Positions 21,502 to 27,872 of a stretch of 64,000 nucleotides of DNA are shown here, in pieces. The translations under genes and the position numbers were made by a program. A model generated the notes under the pieces. That model was not told the DNA's origin. It searched no databases and saw only the letters and a program-made list of their open reading frames with translations. Source of the stretch: an uncultured Pseudomonadota bacterium. Its GTDB lineage: Bacteria > Pseudomonadota > Gammaproteobacteria > Burkholderiales > SG8-41. Numbering within the stretch: position 1 is the first letter of the stretch; every line of letters begins with the position of its first letter. The stretch lies in NCBI GenBank assembly GCA_946885605.1, contig CAMPGR010000003.1, forward strand, positions 6,675 to 70,674, written 5' to 3'.

Positions 21502-22030
21502 CGTCCGCTCCTTCCGTTGCGAGGATGACGATCTCTCGCAGACATTGCGTGGCGATCTCGCGCAATTCCTCGCGGCGGCGGTTGCCGAAGGGATGCGGGA
21601 TGACGGCAAGGGGAAGCGCGGCGCAAGCGAGCGCCGCGGCCTGGGCGCGCGCGAGCGTAGTGAAAGCGGTGGAGCATACAGCGACCGCGGCGCGGCCGCG
21701 CTTCGCCACTTCTACACTGTCGTGGACACTCCACGACGCGCACGACCCTCAGTCGCCCGACCCGGTGATCACGAGATCGCACTGTGCGGCGAGCTCGTTT
21801 ACCACTTCGGTGGCGGCGGGAATGGAAGCGGAGGGCTTGCGCCGCTTCACGACGCGCGCAACGCCATGGTTGCGGACGAGCAGGGCCGAAAGCTCGTCCA
21901 CCAGATGATCGAAGTTGGGCTTTGCGTTGTCGATGAAGCCGACGACTTTGCCGGAGAGCGTATCAAGCCTGGGGCACCCGGCCGCGCTCTCCGTCTGTCG
22001 CGGTGCCGTCGGATCATAGAGCAGTACCAT
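21491..22030 (-). CDS. UGSC-family selenoprotein (copy 1), Sec94 encoded by TGA
   Basis: The frame from ATG 22030 meets one TGA at 21751-21749 and then stays open to 21491, giving 179 residues. Around the TGA it reads VITGSGD-U-GSCASWSVHD. Sec94 and Cys97 form a U-x-x-C redox motif; Cys119 is also conserved with copy 2. KVVGFIDNAKPN near the N-terminus and LAVIPHPFG near the C-terminus match copy 2. The layout U-G-x-C followed by IPHP-[LF]-G resembles the Sec region of GrdB in glycine/betaine reductase. A GAGAGGA site precedes the ATG. It lies 71 nt downstream of a Bug gene and overlaps the partner gene. Reading TGA as Sec is inference, strongly supported by the second copy and the hairpin. 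Confidence 0.85.
21719..21737 (-). promoter_or_regulatory. SECIS-like stem-loop of selenoprotein copy 1
   Basis: On the minus strand the RNA forms a perfect 8-bp stem (GTCGTGGA / TCCACGAC) with loop GTG, beginning 11 nt after the TGA. Bacterial SECIS elements lie inside the coding region just downstream of UGA with a small G-containing apical loop, which this matches. The 19 nt are identical to copy 2. Confidence 0.8.
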
Positions 22031-22101
22031 CGCGTCCTCTCGCGTTGAGCTTCAATTGAGGCGCAAGTATCGTTGCAATGCCGTGCGCTTTCAAGCGCGG
22101 A

Positions 22102-23094
22102 TTAGAGCTTGAGCCCCGCGCGCTGGACGAGCGTCTTCCACTTCTCGAATTCCTTTTTCACCTCCTGAGCGAACTGTTGCGGCGTGTTCCCGACGGCCTC
22201 GGTCGCCTCCGCTTCCATGCGCCGCACGATCGCGGGATCGAGCAGCGCCTTGCGCGCTTCCGCCTGCAACGTGCCGGCCAGGTTGCGCGGGATGTTCGCC
22301 GGCGCAAAGAGCCCGAACCATGCGGTCACGTCGTAACCGGGCACACCGCTTTCCGCAATGGTGGGCAGATCGGGCAACGCCTTGCTGCGAGTCGCCGAGG
22401 TCACTGCAATGCCCTTGAGGCGTCCGGCCTTCATGAGGGGCAATGCCGATATCGGGCTTCCCAGCATCCACTTCACTTCGCCTGAAATGACGGCCGGGTA
22501 ACCGTCCGCGACGCCCTTGTACGGCACGTGCGTCATCTGCACGCCGCTCGAGGCGCAGAGCAGCTCCGCGCCGAGGTGGAGCACGCCGCCCGTGCCGGAA
22601 GAAGCGTACGTGAGCCGGCCCGGCTGCGATTTCGCGAGCGCAATGAGGTCCTTCACCGAGGAGACGCCGAGCGCCGGCGTGGTGAGGAGAATGTAGGGAT
22701 TGGCAGTGAGCTTGCTTATCGGCTGGAAGTCGCGCACCGGGTCGTAGCGCACCTCGCGGATGGCGGCATTCGTCACGAGACTGCTGCTGCTGACGAGCAG
22801 CGTGTATCCATTGGGCGCCGCACGAGCCGCGATTTCGACGCCTATCGTGCCGCCCGCCCCCGTGCGATTGTCCACGATGAACGGCTGCCCCCACGTTGCG
22901 TGGTAATGCTGGGCGACGAGCCGCGCCAGACTGTCCACGCCGCCCCCGGCGCTCACGGGTACCACGATGCGGACCGGACGCTGCGGATACGGCGCATCTT
23001 TCCCGGCTGCCGCCGCGGGCGTGTTCAGCGCGACAAGAAAGCCGAACACTGCGATGGCGGACAACCCGATGCCGACCTCGAACAATTTCCTCAT
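22102..23094 (-). CDS. Bug-family (TctC-type) substrate-binding protein, copy 1
   Basis: This 330-residue periplasmic protein has a signal peptide (residues 1 to about 30, ending PAAAAG). Bug signatures are YPQRPVRIVVPVSAGGGVDSLARL, FIVDNRTGAGGTIGVEIAARAAPNGYTLL and MTHVPYKGVADGYPAVISGEV. Bug proteins bind carboxylates or other small organics for tripartite tricarboxylate transporters; no TctA/TctB membrane genes are nearby. It is the first gene of the minus-strand selenoprotein operon, with a GAGGAG site before the ATG. Confidence 0.92.
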   Translation of the reverse strand: MRKLFEVGIGLSAIAVFGFLVALNTPAAAAGKDAPYPQRPVRIVVPVSAGGGVDSLARLVAQHYHATWGQPFIVDNRTGAGGTIGVEIAARAAPNGYTLLVSSSSLVTNAAIREVRYDPVRDFQPISKLTANPYILLTTPALGVSSVKDLIALAKSQPGRLTYASSGTGGVLHLGAELLCASSGVQMTHVPYKGVADGYPAVISGEVKWMLGSPISALPLMKAGRLKGIAVTSATRSKALPDLPTIAESGVPGYDVTAWFGLFAPANIPRNLAGTLQAEARKALLDPAIVRRMEAEATEAVGNTPQQFAQEVKKEFEKWKTLVQRAGLKL

Positions 23095-23160
23095 CGGATC
23101 TCCTCGACCTCAGCTTTGCGCGGACGTGCACTACCGCACGAACCGCGAGCGATTTGCCTT

Positions 23161-23174
23161 CCTTTCGTGAAAGG
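23161..23174. promoter_or_regulatory. Palindrome in the divergent selenoprotein-operon intergenic region
   Basis: CCTTTC-GT-GAAAGG is a perfect 6-bp inverted repeat with a 2-nt spacer, 67 nt upstream of the minus-strand Bug start. It lies in the 265-nt region dividing the two mirror operons, so it is a candidate operator shared by both. No regulator gene is adjacent. Confidence 0.4.
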
Positions 23175-23203
23175 CATCACGGACGCCGCCGCAACATCCC
23201 TCC

Positions 23204-23285
23204 ATGATACACAGCACCATACTTCACTCCTCCTGTGGGTGTTGTGATTGCCGCGCACGAGTATTCGCGCGCGGCTTTTTATTTT
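23204..23285 (+). promoter_or_regulatory. Cys-codon-rich leader with terminator-like hairpin upstream of the dehydrogenase operon
   Basis: From ATG 23204 the frame reads MIHSTILHSSCGCCDCRAR, with four Cys codons at 23234, 23240, 23243 and 23249. Directly after them a 7-bp stem (GCCGCGC 23250-23256, GCGCGGC 23269-23275) is followed by TTTTTATTTT. This order resembles a leader-peptide attenuator. Against it, no Shine-Dalgarno is visible and the frame has no stop before entering the dehydrogenase gene. Confidence 0.35.
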
Positions 23286-23359
23286 CCGCTGCGCCATCGC
23301 TTCGCGCGCTTCCGTTATCATACCGCCCTTCATCGGTGTTCCGAGCAAGAGGAGGCGAT

Positions 23360-24385
23360 GTGAAAGCGGCGGTATTGCACGGTGCGAGCAATCTGCGTTA
23401 CGAGAGCGTGCCCGATCCCGAGCCCCGGCGCGACGAAGTGATCGTGAAGGTGCACTCGTGCTCCATATGCGGCTCGGATCTCCACGGCTTTCACGGCAAG
23501 CATCCCCGGCTTGTTTTTCCCCGCATACTCGGGCACGAATTCGCGGGTGAAGTCGTGGCCCTCGGGGCGGATGTATCCGGTGTCACGCCGGGCACGCGCG
23601 TGTGCTGTGACATCGACATCTATTGCGGTCAATGCGGCCCGTGCCGCGAGGGTCGCACCAATATCTGCGAGAAACTGCGCACCCTCGGCTTCGATCGCGA
23701 TGGCGCGTACGCCGAATACGTCGCCGTGCCCGCCATCAATCTCTATCGCCTGCCTGAGAACGTGAGCTACGACCAGGCGGCCGCCGTACAGGTCCTTGGC
23801 ATCAGCTACCACGCAGTCGCTCACCGGGTGCGCCCGCGCCGCGGCGAGCAGCTCGCCGTGATCGGCGGCGGCCCGATCGGGCTCGGCGCGGCGCTCATCG
23901 CGAAGTCGCTGGGCGCGAAGGTGACGCTCTTCGAGCTGCTCGACTATCGGCTCGCCATGGCGCGCAAGCTCGGCGTCGATCGCGCACTGGATCCTTCGGG
24001 CATCGATGTGCGAGGCGAGGCGCTCGCGCTCACCGGCGGGCGGGGATTCGACAAGGTCGTGGAGTGCGTCGGCGGATTCCAGGAAAAGACCGTCCAGATG
24101 GCGGTCGATATGGTGAAGCGCGGCGGTCAGATCACGATCGTCGGCACTTTTCCCGAGAACCGCGCGACCATTCCGATCGCGTACATCAAGGACCGCGAGA
24201 TCGACATCAATTTTTCGCGTGGCAATTTCCAGGCTTTCGCGCCGTGCCTCGAGCTGATCGCACGAGGGGAGGTGAATCCCGATCTTTACATCAGCCATCG
24301 CATTGCGCTCGGTCGGGCGGTCGATGCGCTGCGCCTGCTCGAAGCACGCGACGTGGAAGCGCACAAGATCGTGCTGCATCCGTAG
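23360..24385 (+). CDS. Zinc-dependent alcohol dehydrogenase (MDR family)
   Basis: This 341-residue medium-chain dehydrogenase has CSICGSDLHGFHG (catalytic zinc Cys, about residues 34-46), GHEFAGEVVALG, a structural-zinc cysteine cluster CGQCGPCREGRTNIC (about 93-107), and the nucleotide-binding loop GGGPIGLGA (about 172-180). It resembles sorbitol/threonine-dehydrogenase-type enzymes acting on polyols or hydroxy acids with NAD(P)+. The GTG at 23360 follows GGAGG at 4 nt; the open frame to 23204 is upstream leader. It is the first gene of the plus-strand operon with Bug copy 2 and selenoprotein copy 2. Confidence 0.9.
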   Translation: MKAAVLHGASNLRYESVPDPEPRRDEVIVKVHSCSICGSDLHGFHGKHPRLVFPRILGHEFAGEVVALGADVSGVTPGTRVCCDIDIYCGQCGPCREGRTNICEKLRTLGFDRDGAYAEYVAVPAINLYRLPENVSYDQAAAVQVLGISYHAVAHRVRPRRGEQLAVIGGGPIGLGAALIAKSLGAKVTLFELLDYRLAMARKLGVDRALDPSGIDVRGEALALTGGRGFDKVVECVGGFQEKTVQMAVDMVKRGGQITIVGTFPENRATIPIAYIKDREIDINFSRGNFQAFAPCLELIARGEVNPDLYISHRIALGRAVDALRLLEARDVEAHKIVLHP

Positions 24386-24416
24386 GCATGACGATTTCAA
24401 GAGAGGAGGACGAGGC

Positions 24417-25400
24417 ATGCCTCGATTTCATAAGGCAGTTGTCGCGACCGCTATCCTTTGCGCGCTTGCGACCACCGCGACAGCGGCGGAGCCCGGGCAG
24501 AAGTATCCGGTCCGGCCGATCCGCATACTGATACCGTTCCCGGCGGCGGGTGCGTCGGACACCATTGGGCGCACGCTTGGCGAGCAACTCTCCATGCAGC
24601 TCGGACAGCCTGTGGTGATCGACAATCGTCCCGGCGCGGCCGGGCGGCTTGCGACCGAGATGGTGGCGCGGGCTGAACCCGACGGCTATACCTTGCTCGT
24701 GGGCGGCGTGGGGCCGCTGTCAATAAGTCCCGGCCTCTACAAGAAGCTCCCTTACGATACAGCGCGCGATTTCGCAGCGATCTCCCGCGTGGGCGAAATC
24801 ATCAATGTGATGGTGGTCAAAGCCTCGACCGGCGTCGCGAGCCCGAAGGCGTTCATCGAGTGGGCGAAGAAGCGTCCCGGGGAAGTGCGTTTCGGGAGCT
24901 CCGGGCCGGGGCAGTTCGACCACCTGGTCGGGGAGTTTTTCCAGCGCGAGTCGAAGATCCGCATGACGCACGTCCCGTACAAAGGCGGAGGTCCCGCACT
25001 GGTCGACCTGGTGTCCGGCGATCTCCAGGTCATGTTCGCGACCTACGTGACCGCCGTTCCTCATATACGCGGCGGGCGTCTGCGCGCGGTCGCGGTCAGC
25101 ACGCCTAACCGCCAGTCCATACTGCCCGACTTGCCCGCGGTCGGCGAGACGCTCCCGGGCTTTGGCGCGAGCAACTGGAACGGCATCTTTGCCCCCGCGC
25201 GCACGCCGCGCGCGATCACCGACCGGCTCTTCGCGGAAATCGGCAAGGCGATGCAGCATCCGGAAGTGAAGAAGCGGCAGAACGCCGTGGGCATCGAGCC
25301 GGTGGGCAGCGCGTCGTCCGCGGAGTTCGCGAAGTTTATCCGCGAGGACACGGCTCGCTGGGCGCGCATCATCAAGGACGCGAACATCAAGGTCGAGTAA
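24417..25400 (+). CDS. Bug-family (TctC-type) substrate-binding protein, copy 2
   Basis: This 327-residue periplasmic protein has a signal peptide (residues 1 to about 24, ending TATAAE). Bug hallmarks are YPVRPIRILIPFPAAGASDTIGRTL, VVIDNRPGAAGRLATEMVARAEPDGYTLLVG and MTHVPYKGGGPALVDLVSGDLQVMF. It starts 31 nt after the dehydrogenase stop with GAGAGGAGGA upstream. It occupies the same operon position as the Bug gene of the minus-strand copy, so the ligand is probably related. No transporter membrane genes are present. Confidence 0.92.
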   Translation: MPRFHKAVVATAILCALATTATAAEPGQKYPVRPIRILIPFPAAGASDTIGRTLGEQLSMQLGQPVVIDNRPGAAGRLATEMVARAEPDGYTLLVGGVGPLSISPGLYKKLPYDTARDFAAISRVGEIINVMVVKASTGVASPKAFIEWAKKRPGEVRFGSSGPGQFDHLVGEFFQRESKIRMTHVPYKGGGPALVDLVSGDLQVMFATYVTAVPHIRGGRLRAVAVSTPNRQSILPDLPAVGETLPGFGASNWNGIFAPARTPRAITDRLFAEIGKAMQHPEVKKRQNAVGIEPVGSASSAEFAKFIREDTARWARIIKDANIKVE

Positions 25401-25505
25401 CCGCGCCCGTCGTTGCGGTGAGAGGGGGCGTACGCTAGAGTCGCGAGCCGTGACTCGCGCGCTCCCCGGGCAGCGCCGGGCGTGACGAAAAACGAAGGAG
25501 CGGCA

Positions 25506-26048
25506 ATGGCTGGCAAAGTTCTGCTCGTGGTGCCGGAAGCGCCGGCGCCCGCCGCAGCGGCCGCAGTGAAGCAGCGCACGCTCAAAGCGGGCGCACTGCG
25601 GCTCGGCATACTGGACAATAGCAAGGGGAACGCCGATCACCTGCTGCGTTTCATCGCAGACGGCATCAAGGACGCGCTGCCGGTTTCGTCCATCGTGTCG
25701 CTGCGCAAGGCGAGCGTGAGTCTCCCCGCGCCTGGCGAAATACTCGACACGCTCACCGCCGAAGCGGATTTCGTCGTCAGCGCGATGGCGGATTGAGGCT
25801 CCTGCACGTCGTGGAGTGTCCACGACATGGCGGAGCTCCGGAAGCGCGGTCTCGTTACGGCGGTCATCTGCTCGGGACCCTTTCTCAAGCTGGGACAGAA
25901 CCAGGCGCGTGTGTTCGGCGTGCCCGACCTCCCGCTCGTCGTGATTCCGCACCCGCTCGGCGGGCTTGCGCTCGATGGCGTCGAGGCGCGTGCCGCGGCT
26001 GCGACGCCGACACTCGTCCAGCTGATCAGGGAGCACTCCGGTGACTGA
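25506..26048 (+). CDS. UGSC-family selenoprotein (copy 2), Sec97 encoded by TGA
   Basis: From ATG 25506 (GAAGGAG at 5 nt) the frame passes one TGA at 25794-25796 and continues to 26048, giving 180 residues. The site reads FVVSAMAD-U-GSCTSWSVHD, with Sec97 and Cys100 as a redox pair and conserved Cys122 in AVICS. LRLGILDNSKGN lies before it and LVVIPHPLGG after it, recalling the GrdB Sec domain of glycine reductase. It has no signal peptide. Its end overlaps the GTG of the partner gene by 8 nt, which only makes sense if translation passes the TGA. A gene broken by mutation is the alternative and is unlikely because the minus-strand copy has the same codon. Confidence 0.87.
25808..25826 (+). 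promoter_or_regulatory. SECIS-like stem-loop of selenoprotein copy 2
   Basis: A perfect 8-bp stem (GTCGTGGA / TCCACGAC) with a 3-nt loop GTG begins 11 nt after the TGA. After one C-A mismatch, two more pairs (A-U, C-G) can extend it. The position and the G in the loop fit bacterial SECIS rules as I know them. It is identical to the 19 nt at 21719-21737 on the other strand. Confidence 0.82.
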
Positions 26049-27156
26049 CCTTGCCGATCTCCTGCGCGCACCCGGCGCAAGCATCGAGGCCGATGACGAT
26101 TTCGACGCGGTGAATGAGCTCGTGCGCGCGCGCGGCTGGGGCGACGGCCTGCCGGTCGTGCCGCCTACGGAGCCGCGGGTGCGCGAAATGCTCGCTTACA
26201 GCGATCGTCCGTGGAACGAGCCGATCGCGCGAATTGCGCCGCGCTACGGCGATGCGACCCCGCTCAGGCTCGCGGCGAACGCGGTGATGGCAGGCTGCGA
26301 GCCGCGCTACTTCCCGCTTCTCATGCTCGCCGTCGAAGCGATGTGCGAGGATCCCTTCAATCTCTACGGCATCCAGGCGACGACCCACCTCTGCGCGCCG
26401 CTCGTCATCGTCAACGGTCCCGTGGCGCGCGAGCTGGCTATCAACTGCGGCCACAACGCGTTCGGGCCGGGCCATCGCGCCAACGCGACCATCGGCCGCG
26501 CAATCCGGCTCGCGTTGCTCAACATCGGCGGCGCGACACCATGCATAGGCGACATGTCCACGTTCGGCGCACCATCGAAGTACTCGTATCTGGTGGCGGA
26601 AAACGAGGCGGAGAGCCCGTGGCCGCCGCTACACGTCGAGCGCGGTTTCCCCGAGGAGGCAAGCACGGTGACGGTGGTCGGCGCGGAATGCCCGCACAAC
26701 GTCAACGATCACGAAAGCCTCACTGCCGAGGGCATACTGACGACGATCGCGGGCACGATGGGCATAACGGGCTCCAACGACGTTTACTATGCCGCGCAGC
26801 CGGTCGTCGTCCTCGCGCCGGAGCACGCACGCACGGTCGCGGAGGGCGGCTACACGAAAGGCGAGGCGAAACGCTTTCTGCAGCGGCACGCCCATCTTGC
26901 GCTCGGCAAGTTTTCGCAGGAGAACATCGAGCGGCGGTTACGCGTGACGTGGAAGGAACGCTATGCCGGTGCGGGCATGGAGGCCCCCGTCTTTCTCGCC
27001 CAGAACGCGGACGACATCATCATTGCCGTCATCGGCGGCGCGGGAAAGCACTCGGCCTACATTCCGACCTTCGGCGCAACGCGCTCCGTTACGCGCGCGC
27101 TCAAGCGCCGCGACGGACAGTACGCGCGCTCGGTCGAGGAGTTTCGCCGCAGCTGA
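26041..27156 (+). CDS. WGDGLP-motif protein, partner of the UGSC selenoprotein (copy 2)
   Basis: This 371-residue protein is of unknown function and homologous along its length to the product of 20434-21501. Shared blocks are RGWGDGLPVVPPT (about residues 32-44), AGCEPRYFPLLMLAVEA, ANATIGRAIRLALLNIGGA, KYSYLVAENEAESPWPPLHVER, EASTVTVVGAE and the C-terminal AGKHSAYIPTFGATRSVTR. It lacks a signal peptide and membrane segments. The GTG start lies inside the last codons of the selenoprotein gene, indicating coupled translation. I infer a two-component cytosolic enzyme with the selenoprotein. Confidence 0.8.
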   Translation: MTDLADLLRAPGASIEADDDFDAVNELVRARGWGDGLPVVPPTEPRVREMLAYSDRPWNEPIARIAPRYGDATPLRLAANAVMAGCEPRYFPLLMLAVEAMCEDPFNLYGIQATTHLCAPLVIVNGPVARELAINCGHNAFGPGHRANATIGRAIRLALLNIGGATPCIGDMSTFGAPSKYSYLVAENEAESPWPPLHVERGFPEEASTVTVVGAECPHNVNDHESLTAEGILTTIAGTMGITGSNDVYYAAQPVVVLAPEHARTVAEGGYTKGEAKRFLQRHAHLALGKFSQENIERRLRVTWKERYAGAGMEAPVFLAQNADDIIIAVIGGAGKHSAYIPTFGATRSVTRALKRRDGQYARSVEEFRRS

Positions 27157-27168
27157 AGGGGCCGCGTC

Positions 27169-27231
27169 GGGGGCAGGCCCCTAAGACGGCCCAAGCGGAG
27201 ACCCTGAGGGTCTTCTTAGGGGTCTGTCTCC
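27169..27231. repeat. Nested stem-loop element after the selenoprotein operon
   Basis: As RNA, 27169-27186 pairs with 27214-27231 over 18 bp including three G-U pairs; its core CCCCTAAGA/TCTTAGGGG is perfect. Inside it sits a second hairpin, AGACCC-TGA-GGGTCT (27199-27213). It starts 13 nt after the partner-gene stop. There is no T-run, so it may be a structured 3' end or a dispersed REP-like palindrome (the GGGGTCTGTCTCC end is reminiscent of such repeats). Confidence 0.55.
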
Positions 27232-27281
27232 AATATGGATGCCGGGTGCTACAATCCCGCGGTGTCTGGGGGAGGGAAAGA

Positions 27282-27872
27282 ATGCGGCGTAGCCTCGTGT
27301 GCCTCATGCTGGCGTTGTTGCCCACGATGGGCTTCGCTGCCGAGCCGCTCACGCTGCTTCTCCTCCACATCATCCGCCAACAGCTCGAATCTGCAGTCGA
27401 GAATGCGATCGAGCAGGCGCGGCGCGAACGCGAACGCCCGCTCGTCGTCGTCCCTCCCGATCCCTACGATGTCGACGACGCCAAGCTTCGTGCCCTGATC
27501 GACGAAGGCTTCGTGCATCTCTCGCGAGCGCAGCGGGACGAGGTGTTCGCGAGCGTGAAGCGGATCCTGTCCGACCCTCGGAACAAAAGCACGCGGACGG
27601 TGATCGTCCACGAGCTGGCGCTCAAGGCTTCGGCGGTGAGGCAGGCCCACGAGCGCCTCGCTGCGCTCTCGCAGCCGGAAAAGAAGGCGCTCGCCGCGCA
27701 GGCGCGCGGGGAGTACGAGAAGCTTCCCGTCGAAGAACGCCAGCAGATGATCGAGGTGCTCCGGACGGGCGTGGTGCCGCTCCCGCGCGATCTCAACGAC
27801 ATGATCCTCGCGGAGTTCAGCAGCGTGCCCGCCGTCCCGGCCGCCGCGCAGCCAGCGACCACTACAAGGTAA
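27282..27872 (+). CDS. Exported helical hypothetical protein
   Basis: This 196-residue protein has a signal peptide (LVCLMLALLPTMGFAAEP, cleavage near residue 20). The rest is highly charged and helical, with ERERPLVVVPPDPYD near 49-63 and a Pro/Ala-rich tail. No domain is recognised. The ATG at 27282 is preceded by GGAGGG; the much longer open frame upstream overlaps the partner gene in another phase. It ends convergently, overlapping the debranching-enzyme gene by 11 nt. Confidence 0.7.
   Translation: MRRSLVCLMLALLPTMGFAAEPLTLLLLHIIRQQLESAVENAIEQARRERERPLVVVPPDPYDVDDAKLRALIDEGFVHLSRAQRDEVFASVKRILSDPRNKSTRTVIVHELALKASAVRQAHERLAALSQPEKKALAAQARGEYEKLPVEERQQMIEVLRTGVVPLPRDLNDMILAEFSSVPAVPAAAQPATTTR

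Noticed and set aside
21502..21609. N-terminal extension of partner protein copy 1
   Set aside because: These codons are antiphase to the conserved end of the selenoprotein, the translation is Ser/Arg-rich and has no counterpart in copy 2. The TTG at 21501 has a good ribosome site.
25794..25796. TGA as a nonsense mutation making a pseudogene
   Set aside because: The aligned paralog has the same TGA, the downstream frame is protein-like and conserved, it overlaps the next gene, and a SECIS-like hairpin follows both.
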